From Erythroxylum novogranatense (lineage: Eukaryota; Streptophyta; Magnoliopsida; Malpighiales; Erythroxylaceae), in the NCBI GenBank assembly GCA_029891385.1, contig CM057228.1, forward strand, positions 34,785,023 through 34,849,022: DNA of 64,000 nucleotides. The letters run 5' to 3'. Under the pieces are notes generated by a model. It worked only from the letters and a program-made list of their open reading frames with translations, was not told where the DNA came from and did not search any database. The position numbers were made by a program, and so were the translations under genes. Of the stretch, positions 1 to 11,244 are shown one piece after another (the stretch's first letter is position 1; each line of letters begins with the position of its first letter).

Positions 1-1807
1 TCGGATCGATTGGAGCTCTATAGCTCAAGATATCTCAAAAATACTGAAGTCTGTTCTTCAGACCTGAGGCTGAACAATACACCGAGGTTCACTCCAGAAA
101 TTGAAAGTCTTAGAATCTTAATTGTCGATCGGCTCCTTCATAAAATTTGTAGCCCCATGTCTCTAGTTTAATTTAAAACAAGGATCGCCTCGTTCGGAGC
201 TCTACAGCTCCGGATATTTCAAAATTAGTAAAATATATTCAGACTTTATCAACTGATCGCCACACTTTGTTTCAAACCACCGTTTTCAATTTTAAAAAAA
301 TTTGATAAATCAAGTGTGCAAAGATAGAAAAATCTCTTAGAAATCCATCGCTTTAAAAATGAGGTCGATCGGAGGTCTGTGCAAAAAGTTATGGCCAAAA
401 GAAGAAAGAGGGGTCAAAAACACAAAAGCAGACGAAGTGACGTCATCACAGACGAAGTGACGTCATCACAGTAACTTTGTCTTACTTTTGCTCCAGAATG
501 TCTCCACTTGTAAAGGTCATAACTTATCACTCAGATGTCCAAAATTTACAAACTTTATACCGTTAGAAAGATAAAATAAATATCTACAACTTTTCTGAAG
601 AAAATTTTGCCAAAAGATATCTTTATCAATCCCAAAATTGCCCCTAAAGTCAGAAGATAAGACTTTCATTCCTACACCAACACTGCACCCAATTCTTCAC
701 TTCATGACAATATTTGAGACTCTTAGGCACATAATTGAAATTCGATGTCTTCTTACAAAATGTAGCCATATATCTCTAGTTTAATCCAAATCAAGAATCA
801 TCTCGTTTGTATTACTAGAGAAAACGTTGTGGTTAAAAGACTGAAACATATTCAGTGAACATTTTTCAGATCACTACCAATCTTGTCTCTAACTCTTTCC
901 TTATCACAACTTATACCAAGATCACTCTTTCTACTCATTTTCCAATATTTTCATGCTTTATATCAATAGAAAGATAAAAACAAGATCTACAATGTTCATG
1001 AAGGACTCCAAAACAACTTCAACCTCTAGCTAAGTTAATTTTTCAATCGAAGTTGCTGCCCTGATAGAAATCACCTAAGCAATATCCAAACTTCAATTTA
1101 TCATAACTTCTTGCCCCGATATCGAAAAATTGCATACTTTATGGCGTTAGAAAGCTGGAAACATGAGCTACAACTTTCATTAAGATCACTTTGGCCAAAT
1201 ATATCGAGATCAGTACAGATTTGCTATTAAAATTTCTAAACACCATTCCAACACATCAACTTCACATATCAACACATCACCACAAACTCTTCAACTAATT
1301 ACTCTCAAACACAATACACACAAATCTATACACAATTGATCTTTCATATCCATATATAAATCCATGTCTCATTAACATCATAAGATAAATGTTTATAAAA
1401 TTAAATGGCATTCCAAGCCATATTACAACATCAGTATTCAAGTCCAAGTACAAAAGATACAAAACTCCACCATTCTCTACATATGACTGAAATCTTATTC
1501 TTACAATAATCTAACATAAAACACCACATGCATAACCAAATAAATTGTCTTTACTTTCTAATTTCTTCAAAATTTTACACTTTCACTTTCTATTTCTTGA
1601 TTTCAACTTCCATTTCAATCCACTCATCCACTTGAACTCTCATAACCCATACAAATCTATTTGAAACCCAAAGTTATCAAATCAAACAAATCTTTTCTCA
1701 TCAATTTCCTTAAGGCAAAAATATCTATAACTACATTCATATACAAAAACTCTTATCAAATTTTTATTTTCATATTTCTAATTTCCACTAAAAGATCGGG
1801 GTCCAAC
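1..1807 (-). mobile_element. 3' LTR (LTR-A family) of a long-LTR element, cut by window edge
   Basis: On the minus strand this LTR begins at 1808 with TGTTGGACCCCGATCTTT and runs off the left end of the window. It aligns throughout with 4837-6760, the corresponding part of the 5' LTR of the same element. The difference in length is mostly explained by a minisatellite that has two units here and about eight there. A purine tract lies directly before the LTR start (plus strand 1809-1826, minus reading AAGGGGAGAGAAT), as expected of a polypurine tract. No protein-coding capacity is visible; short open frames inside are incidental. The family cannot be assigned to Gypsy or Copia because no coding domains accompany it. 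Confidence 0.8.
429..472. repeat. TGACGTCA minisatellite, two units
   Basis: Two 20-bp units of the form acagacgaagTGACGTCAtc lie head to tail. Each contains the perfect palindrome TGACGTCA, the classical CRE/bZIP (TGA-factor) core. The array lies in the 3' LTR at the same place as the longer array at 5264-5423 in the 5' LTR. Confidence 0.85.
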
Positions 1808-1808
1808 A

Positions 1809-2424
1809 ATTCTCTCCCCTTAAAAGAATTTCGCCCTCGAAATTCCTATCTGAATAATCACCAAGTAACTTATTCTCTCAAATAATCTCTTCAAATAATC
1901 ATATTCAATCACTTTCTAAACTAATTTCTCATCATACATATTTCTCAACTTACTCACAATTTATCACTTCTTGTATCAAATACCACCAATATCATATCAT
2001 ATCAATATTTCTTAACAGATTTACACAAGTCAATGGTCCAATTCTTAATAACCTTAATATGGACCTATACCATTCAATTTAATCCTTTTGAACTTTCACA
2101 TATATCTATATCTCTATCATTCAACTCATCTATCAAGTATCCTATATTACATCTCACACATGTATATCTGAAATTATTTTATCAAATTGCATCATAAAAC
2201 TCTAAGTTTAAACTCCATTTTCACATTTCTCAGATCAATTATAATCTTGACACCTTTATCAAAACATTCTCACAATCCAAATTCATGATAGGTCATTCAC
2301 ACCAATATCATATTCTCACTAATTCAACCATATCCATTCACTAACTCTTATCAAATTCTCATGCTTATCACTTATACACATGCGCCCATGTAAGATCATA
2401 TTACTGGAGCTCTGATACCACAAA
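1809..2424 (-). mobile_element. Interior of the long-LTR element (PBS to PPT), non-coding
   Basis: Between the two LTRs lie only 616 bp. Read on the minus strand, the left end has a primer-binding site, TGGTATCAGAGC (plus 2409-2420), complementary to the 3' end of initiator methionine tRNA and four bases after the LTR end. The right end has a purine-rich tract (1809-1826) abutting the 3' LTR. No gag, protease, integrase or reverse transcriptase is recognisable, so the element was non-autonomous or internally deleted. The combination of very long LTRs and a tiny interior does not match the usual TRIM (short LTR) or LARD (several kb interior) definitions. Confidence 0.75.
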
Positions 2425-5263
2425 TGTTGGGACCCGATCCGAAAACTGGATCCCAACTGAAAACGAAACGGAAAACGAATAGGAAACGAAAGCAAAATCG
2501 AAACCGATCGAAAGGAACACAAGGCGGAAGCAAAATCATAAGCGAATCAAATATCGGCTCAAATCGAACAAAACCAATTTATTCGACATCCGTGAACAAA
2601 TATTTTAGGAATCACTGGCGCGTTGCGTTGGAAACCCTAAGACTGATCCAATCCGAAACCGGTATAAATTGTTTTTTCTTTTCTTTCTTTCCTCATTCCT
2701 TCTTTTTCATTTCTTCCACCTTCCTTAATCAATTTCTCAATTCATAATCATTTTCTTATGCACTCAAATAATCTCAATTCTCATTCTTATACCCATTTCA
2801 CCAAAATTTTGGCGAATAACTTGGTGCCTTCTATAAAACAAAACACGCAAAGTGTTCAAAATACACTTCTATATTTCTCACAATATAACCAGTATCATCG
2901 GACTCCCCATCCGGAATCCAACACAACAAACGCAATCCTATATCTACATGTCCATATCTAACACACATTATACAAATCCAATTCCTATTAATTCCTCAAT
3001 TCAATATACAAACCATAGTCATTATACATAAGGTTATAATCCAAATCTTTATGCAAAATTCATAAATCAAATCAATCCAAACCCAATAATCAATCATCTC
3101 TATATCCAGATCCCATTTATAACTTAAATCAATACACATGTCCAGAATTCATAATACAATCCCATAATAATACTTATAATACAAAATTGACAAAACCAGT
3201 CTTATACAAACCGATACCAAAATCCCATTTTTCATAAAATACAAATGATAAAAAATCGAATAACACATCTTGTCATTCTTTCATCCGATCTCCCGCTCGA
3301 AAACCTGGAGATGGGGATGAAAGGGGGTGAGCACAAAGCTCGTGGATAATATGTTTATAAAACGAATAGATAAGAAAAACCCTTGAAATCTTTTTCCTTC
3401 TCTGGTCTTAGAAAAACATTTCTTTGAAATCTGTAAAGCACGTTTTTAAAAGTTCTTTTCTTGCTGTAGTCAAACTCGCAGTTTGTAAAACGTATGATTC
3501 TTAGGCTTTCAGCCATAAATCCATAGATTACCAAACATGAATGCATCAACTTGACAATTTATAGATGCAATGTCATATCACATATACAATGTACACAAAT
3601 GGCTCGAGAGTTCCATAAACACGACGAAAATCGAAGTTTACCGTAAACACGACGAGTCCATTTTTCGGATCTCGTAAGCCTCAAGCAGGCAGCCAGGAGA
3701 AGGCTAAGGGGGTCAACGTGCATGTGACTTAACGAAATAGGTTCTCTCTCGCCCACACAAAAGCACATATCATGCTCAAATCAATTAATCGAATACTCTT
3801 TTACGAATATATACAATGCCATGAGATCTTTCGAGGCATAACACAATGTATGTTGCAATTCATCCAAAGTCCATGTATTGAATCAAAAATGATTTTTCAA
3901 ATCATTCATACAATGATGCAACATTTATGATGCAATTGAAATTAAAAAATCTCTTTATCTAAAGAAAGCAGTAGTGGCTTATAAATTCAAATTATAAACA
4001 CATTACCCACCTCGAATCGATGCTAGAAACTTGTTCCTTGCTACAATTTGTCCATTGATTCCTTCTTTCTTCCAATTTAACTTTACCTAAAGCAATTCCA
4101 CACAAATTCAATATCATAATTAACTTAATCCTCATATTGAACTTAGAAACACTAATCCCTCATATATTCAAGCTTTCTAAATCACAAATTTTCAAAATCC
4201 CCAAATTCCAAATTTGGGCATAAACCCTAATTAATGTCCATCCAAAATTAAACCCATAATACTTAGCAATCAACAAAATTAACTTCATACTCCACAAACC
4301 CATTCCATTTTCCATGATTCTAATCCAAAACTTCAAGAGAAACTCAAATCTTAAAAATTGCTCTTACCTCATTTCTCCTCCATTTTCGGATTTTCTTGGT
4401 TCAAGATGAAGCTCTTTTCATCCTCCACCTTTTTCTCTCTTGGAATGACATTAAAATCTCTCTTCAAGTGGTAGGAAAATCGAGCCCTAGCTCTCTTTCT
4501 TTCTTTCTTCCTCATTCATTCGAAATCTTGCTCTCCCTTCTCTCTTCTTTCTTATGTTCTTTTCTTTGTTCAAATGTCGTTCTTCCTTTGATAAAAACAA
4601 TAGCTCACTTGCTTTTATAATGCCATGACATTTAATGAATGAGGAATGACCCATAAGCCCCTCCATTTAAGCCTATAAACTTAACCCTTTAAGTAAACTT
4701 CCAAAATTGCCCCTCCATTAGTCTTTAAAACTGACATCTTGTCTGATTATTTCGATCAGGTAAATGAAGCCATTTGACAAAACTTTCTTCTATATAAATG
4801 TTCCTCTATCTCTTACGAATCCAATGCTTCAAGAATCGGATCGATTGGAGCTCTATAGCTCAAGATATCTCCAAAATACTGAAGTCTGTTCTTCAGACCT
4901 GAGGCTGAACAATACACCGAGCTTCACTCCAGAAATTGAAAGTCTTAGAATCTTAATTGTCGATCGGCTCCTTCATAAAATTTGTAGCCCCATGTCTCTA
5001 GTTTAATTTAAAACAAGGATCGCCTCGTTTCGAGCTCTACAACTCTGGATATTTCAAAATTAGTAAAATATATTCAGACTTTATCAACCGATCACCATAC
5101 TTTGTTTCAAACCACCGTTTTCAATTTAAAAGAAAATCTGATAAATCAAGTGTGGAAAGATAAAAAAATCTCTTAGAAATCCATCGCTTCAAAAATGAGG
5201 TCGATCGGAGGTCTGTGCAAAAAGTTATGACCAAAAGAAGGAAGAGGGGTCAAAAACACAAAA

Positions 5264-5423
5264 ACAGACGATGATTTCAGCACAGACGAAGATGACGTCA
5301 TCACAGACGAAGATGACGTCATCACAGACGAAGTGACGTCATCACAGACGAAGTGATGTCATCACAGACAAAGTGACATCATCACAGACGAAGTGATGTC
5401 ATCACAGACGAAGTTGAGTGAAC
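5264..5423. repeat. TGACGTCA minisatellite, about eight units
   Basis: About eight tandem units of ~20 bp (acagacgaag + TGACGTCA + tc). Three units carry the exact TGACGTCA palindrome (for example 5293-5300); others read tgatgtca or tgacatca. The first and last units are degenerate. The same site in the other LTR of this element (429-472) has only two units, so the array expanded or contracted after insertion. TGACGTCA is a known binding core for plant bZIP (TGA/CREB-like) factors; any regulatory role here is inference. Confidence 0.85.
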
Positions 5424-6668
5424 AGTAACTTTGTCTTACTTTTGCTCCAGAATGTCTCCACTTGTAAAGGTCATAACTTATCATTCAGATGTCCAAAATT
5501 TACAAAATTTATACCGTTGAAAAGATAAAAGAAATATCTACAACTTTTTAGAAGGAAATTTTGCCAAAATCTATCTTTATCAATCCCAAAATTGCCCCTA
5601 AATTCAGAAGATAAGACTTTCATTCCTACACCAACACTGCACCCAATTCTTCACTTCATGACAATATTTGAGACTCTTAGGCACATAATTGAAATTCGAT
5701 GTCTTCTTAAAAAATGTAGCCATATATCTCTAGTTTAATCCAAATCAAGAATCATCTCGTTTGGATTACTAGAGAAAACGCTGTGGCTAAAATACTGAAG
5801 CATATTCAGTGAACATTTTTCATATCACTACCAATCTTGTCTCTAACTCTTTCCTTATCACAACTCATACCAAGATCACTCTTTCTACTCTCTTGTCCAA
5901 TATTGTCATGCTTTATATCAATAGAAAGATAAAAACAATCTCTACAATGTTCATGAAGGACTCCAAAGCAACTTCAACCTCTAGCTAAGTTAATTTTTCA
6001 ATCGAAGTTGCTGCCCTGATAGAAATCACTTAAGCAATATCCAAACTTCAATTTATCATAACTTCTTGCCCTGATATTGAAAAATTGCATACTTTATGGC
6101 GTTAGAAAACTGGAAACATGAGCTACAACTTTCATTAAGATCACTTTGGCCAAATATATCTAGATCAGTACAAATTTGCCATTGAAGTTTCTAAACACCA
6201 TTCCAACACATCAACTTCACATATCAACACATCACCACAAACTCTTCAACTAATTCCTCTCAAACACAATACACACAAATCTATACACAATTGATCTTTC
6301 ATATCCATATATAAATCCATTTCTCATTAACATCATAAGATAAATGTTTATAAAATTAAATGGCATTCCAAGCCATATTACAACATCAGTATTCAAGTCC
6401 AAGTACAAAAGATACAAAACTCCACCATTCTCCACATATGGCTGAAATCTTATTCTTACAATAATTTAACATAAAACACCACATACATAACCAAACAAAT
6501 TGTCTTTACTTTCTAATTTCTTCAAAATTTTACACTTTCACTTTCTAATTCTTGATTTCAACTTCCATTTCAATCTACTAATCCACTTGAACTTTCATAA
6601 CCCATACAAATCTATTTGAAACCCAAAGTTATCAAATCAAACAAATCTTTTCTCATCAATTTCCTTAA

Positions 6669-6976
6669 GGCAAAAATATCTATAACTCTATTCATATACA
6701 AAAACTCTTATCAAATTTTCATTTTCATATTTCTAATTTCCACTAAAAGATCGGGGTCCTAACCGAAAAACGAAGGAAACAAAGCGGATTCAAATCGAAT
6801 AAATCGAATCACAACGTGCAGAAGCAAAAGGTATCGAATCAAAATGAATCGAATACAAATCGAATCAAAACCAATTTCCGATACGCAAAAATATCTATAA
6901 CTCCATTCATATACAAAAACTCTTATCAAATTTTCATTTTCATATTTCTAATTTCCACTAAAAGATCGGGGTCCAA
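6669..6976. repeat. Local duplication at the LTR-A start with an embedded LTR-end-like tract
   Basis: The ~90-bp terminal stretch ending in aaaagatcggggtcc occurs twice, at 6669-6759 and 6886-6976. Between the copies (6760-6885) is a purine-rich, CGAAT-repeating tract that resembles the opposite end of the LTR (near 2440-2590). The arrangement looks like a junction of two LTR copies that recombined or were joined during reverse transcription. Confidence 0.6.
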
Positions 6977-6983
6977 CATATGA

Positions 6984-9789
6984 TCATCATATTGAACTTT
7001 TCAGCATTGGGTACCTTAACAGTTACAAATTATGCTCTATATCCCACAAAAAGTTATCAACCTCCTTCGCATTCTACACACCCTCAAAAACATTGGGTTC
7101 ATGCACCTTCATCATGGTGCTCTCATCAAGTCCAACATCCTGTGTTGCAATATCATACCTTAGGATCATCATCTCGAACCTAGTCTCCTTTTTTGCCCTC
7201 ATCAAATCTATTATTTGATGTTGCAATTGTTGGTTTTACTCCTCCAAAATCTTTAAAATATTGTCTCTTCTTCTCTTTAAGGAATTGCCCCTATGAGTGC
7301 TTCCACTTTATTAACACACTCTATCAAATTGCTGCCTCCAACCATATTGAAGTATGGTTCTAACACCAGTTGTTACAAGCATTTTCTAAACACTAAAATT
7401 ATGCCACAATTTGTGTCTACCCTTTTGCATGACAATCTCACTTAGGTCTGTTAAAGCAAGATTAAGGCTTCCCATGAGATCGTTGACAAACTAACTTGTT
7501 TTTGAATGCCTCATAACCCTCAAGTTTTAACTCTTACACTTTTGAAGATAATTGAGAAAGCACTTAACTAACAAAGAAAACAATAGGAGCACGAAAAAGA
7601 TACAGTAAAAGATAACCTTCATTACTTCTATCAAAATATACAAAGGAATGCCCTCTCAATCTGATGGCGTAAGGAGTACGGCTCAAATGAGCTATTTATT
7701 TAGAATCCTAACTACACTCAACTAACTAAATCACATCTTATCCTAATCAGATTACATCACATTATCTAATAAGATGGCATCCCCATCTAAATAGGACTCT
7801 ATTTGATAAGATTTATCTACATCACAACTAATAAGAAAAGAGGTTACATCTATCTAGAAATGATATATCCATATCCATGAAAATCTCAACTATCTTCAAA
7901 TGATCCTTCCATATGATCTTTATCTTTTGGAGTTGATGTCTGTCTTCCATGATCTTATCTACCATATCATCCAAGATCTCTCAATAACCTCTATCTATTG
8001 ATGATGTATCATCCAAGCCTAAAGCCTTTCAAAACACATTGGTCTGGTCGAATGCTTATCTGTTTCAAGTCCATTAGTTATGGTCCATTTGTTTGAACAT
8101 ATATTAAGTCCTTAGTCCATCAAAAACTTAGCCTTAGCCAAGTTGGTCCGTACGGGGTCCAAAACTTTAACTTGACTCGCACCATGCTTGATCTAATTTG
8201 TTAAGTTACCTTAAAGCGCATGTCGCTGTCATATGTGAGACCTAATTAACCTTCGACCCAAGGCATTTTTCTAGTTAGTTGCGGAATGCCTTCATGTGCT
8301 AAGGGGCTAATAGTCATTAGCAAGAATTTGTTTCCTGCCTAGATGATGACTGCTAGCGAGAAGAAACAATAGTGGCACAGGAAAACATGACTACACTAGC
8401 GAGAAGAAGCAATAGTGGGCCAAGGAAGCATCCTTCCTAGCCACCCCCAAATACAACAGGCTCCTTCCTAGTCACCACCAGATACAATAGGCTCCACCAC
8501 TAAACATAATAGTGGGATGGGAGTAGGGGAAATTTCTTCACTAGCCACTACTAAAGACGCCCTTCACTGGAGGAAATAACGACTTTGTTAAGGATCCAGA
8601 GCACCACAGGTCATGTCCCTCCCATGCGATGGTAGAGGCAACTATAATGCTCCCATATTAACCATTGTACCAATGGTAACACCCATCTATAGGGGGTGTT
8701 TTATAGGTTGACTATTTTTTTGTTACTATTTTTTAAAATAACATAGGAGTTTATAGCACTAAATTTTTTAGAAGTATGTATCGACAGAGGTTGAACCATT
8801 TGTAGTTGTTTCCTCTAGTAATTGTATTTATGTATGGTTTGTCTCCTTCTAGTATTTATGTTATTACAAAGAAAACACATTCATTGTTTGAGATTGTTCA
8901 ATAATGCATGGTATACATTTCTCTCATGCACTATACAAATAATTTTCTTATTTATCTACCACAATAAAGGAACATAAAAATATCATAACAAACCCTTCTA
9001 TTACATAGACATATTGAAGAGCAAAATTGCTCTACATGATAAAGATAATCAAAATCATGATTTTGATATGTAATCTTTGAAGACTTGAATCAACACAAAC
9101 ACAATTGTTAAGTTAATAAAATATGGATAATAATAATGGATACACTACAAATAATAACAATGCATTTGTAACCTTGTTCTATTTAAGGAAAATCATATAA
9201 AATTAACAAATAATCACATAGATTATAAAATCATTAAATTACAATATATGCATAATCATACATAAATCACTTAGATTATGTTGAATTCATCAATTAAAGG
9301 ATTTGCATAATTGTTTTCAATAGAAAGAGATGTCTTAATGATATACAAAAGTAACATACGTTCAAATTTTAATGATTATCTTTTATATTAAAATTTGAAT
9401 ATTTAATTCTTTAACATTTATTGATAGATAACACTAAACTTATTCAAGAGTGTTTCAAGTGATTACCAATTCTTTTGATAATGAATTCTTTATTTACTAA
9501 AAATTTCATTAACAATATTGTTTGTATCTTAATATTATTTTAAAGGCCCATTTGATTTTATTTATGCTTTTAATTTTTAGTTTTATATTAAATAAAATTG
9601 ATTGATTGAGTTTATTATTTTTATTATTTTATTTTTTGAAAAAATTGAATTAAGTCACAAGGGTAATTAAAATGTACATAAGAGATACATTAGAGATTAG
9701 CAAGGTGAGGCTACTACTAGATCACCAATCACTCATATGTTCAAAGTCATTGATGATTGTGCATTCTTACATACTACATCACCATGATT
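6984..9789. other. 2.8 kb without a recognisable gene; repeat-derived
   Basis: No convincing gene is seen. Around 7353-7371 the plus-strand sequence tatggttctaacaccagt followed by TGTTACAAGC resembles, on the minus strand, an LTR end followed by a primer-binding-type sequence. The minus-strand stretch below it (about 7190-7350) could be a decayed gag start. The other LTR end was not found, so this is only a suspicion. Positions 8340-8580 contain short direct repeats of a tagcgagaagaagcaatagtgg type. The rest (8700-9780) is AT-rich with no clear structure. Confidence 0.4.
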
Positions 9790-10137
9790 ATGTGTCGAGG
9801 TTTAACATATATTCCACCTGATTTCTACAGAAGAAGTATCTTTGAGCTTGTTTTTGGATAAGCTAGTTAGATATCTTACTTTGATAATAAGCTCATTGGT
9901 GAATCTCTCTACTTTGGCTGAGGTTGAAGAAAATGGGCATGTCCCTTTCATCACATATTGATGTAAGAAGATACGAAAAGGAAAGACAATAAACCCATCT
10001 ATTTGTTTTGCTAGTATGTTTCATTGTCGAACTTCATTGTACTATATTGTGTGAATATTTAGGGCCTTCACTCATGTTGTACTTGCCCAAGACCATTTCC
10101 TATGCAACTCTAGTGAATTCGCATTGAAAAAGGTTTT
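9790..10137 (-). pseudogene. LINE (L1-type) remnant, C-terminal part
   Basis: Read on the minus strand from 10137 downward, one frame gives NLFQCEFTRVA, a stop, then EMVLGKYNM, and further on a tract like the IWRERN motif seen near the end of plant L1 ORF2 proteins. These are the sequences expected directly after the zinc-binding reverse-transcriptase tail (zf-RVT) found at 14100-14160. The decayed Copia element at 10138-14094 separates the two pieces. The frame has several stops, so the copy is dead. The lower boundary is approximate. Confidence 0.6.
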
Positions 10138-10365
10138 TATGGATGTGATTTGTTGTATATACAAGAGTAATTATAAGAGTCTATTAAACTGGATAAACAT
10201 AGGAGAAATATTTTGGGGATTGATTGAGTAATTATAGGAGTCTGTTACAGTTTTTCTTAGAATATAATTATATACAAAATGGAATTGTATCTATATATAT
10301 TGCCTCCAAATGAAAGAAGAATGTACTGCAGTTTTTGTTTTTCCTAAAAACATCATTGTTTTACA
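10138..10365 (+). repeat. 5' LTR of decayed Copia element
   Basis: Direct repeat partner of 13868-14094. The start has lost the canonical TG (reads TATGG against TGTGG in the partner), and the end reads TTTACA. It is followed by a decayed primer-binding site. Confidence 0.75.
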
Positions 10366-11244
10366 TAGCATCAGAGTAGTGTTGAATTTACCTTCACTAG
10401 TGTCAAATTTTTGCTTAGTTTTAAAGAATGTGCTCTTTATTTACTCAAAATTATTTTACATTTGTTTCTTTTTTAACAACACTTACACATACTATGCAAC
10501 ACCAACCAAACATTCATACAACTCCAACTAATAGTAGATGTAAACTAACAACTCTAGCATTGTTTGAGCAAAACTAGCCAAAACTATGATGCCATAGTTA
10601 AGCAACACATCATGCAACTCTAGCAGTTGCACACTAGCAAATTCAATTCCACCGTTATTACTTCATTCCATTAGTCCATTCCCTCAGTCCATTATTTCCA
10701 AGTTGATGGAAGTATATGCTCTGTTATAGGGCAAAGATATGTTACCTTATTTAATTCTCTTACACTAAATTAAGTCTCAGTCATGCCATCCCTTAAGTAT
10801 AATCTCCTTTCTGTTAGACAGATTGCTTAAACTACAAAATGTACTATAACCTTCATTATATATTTTTGAGGATATTCTAACCTAGAAGACTCTTGGTTAT
10901 ACTGTTAAACGGGGCAAACTATATTACTTGGAATTAATAGAGAATCGAGGACAAAAATTCAATCATGTATATCAAACTAATAGTTAAGAAAAAACATGAG
11001 CAAATATTAGTTATGGCATCGACAGTTGCATCTTTTTTTTAGATATCTTAAAAAATTACAGCCACATCTTTTTTCAAACTTAAGTGATTTAGATTTTTAT
11101 TATGATGTTTGTGAACTTGCAAAAAGCCATCGTGTTCTTTATTTACCTAGTTTAAATAAAAAGTTTTGAGCCATTTGTAGTTATACATTTGGATGTATAG
11201 GGACCTACAAAAATTCCTTCGTTATTTAAAGTTAAATATTTTTT

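Larger units (their letters stand above)
2425..6978 (-). mobile_element. 5' LTR (LTR-A family), 4.55 kb
   Basis: On the minus strand the LTR starts at 6978 with TGTTGGACCCCGATCT and ends at 2425 with GGATCGGGTCCCAACA, a TG...CA terminus pair with short inverted ends. Positions 4837-6760 match 1-1807. The first ~200 bp (6669-6976) contain a local duplication. The LTR end (2425-2660 on the plus strand) is related to the end of the solo LTR at 22978-25172 (24790-25172, opposite orientation). Both carry an A/G-rich, CGAA-repeating tract and the same terminal GGATCGGGTCCCAACA. The interior holds several ~100-nt modules with ATAACTT ... CTACAACTTT ... ATGAAG signatures and a bZIP-site minisatellite (5264-5423). 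No genes are present; 2425-4836 has no counterpart in the window because the other LTR is cut off. Confidence 0.8.
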
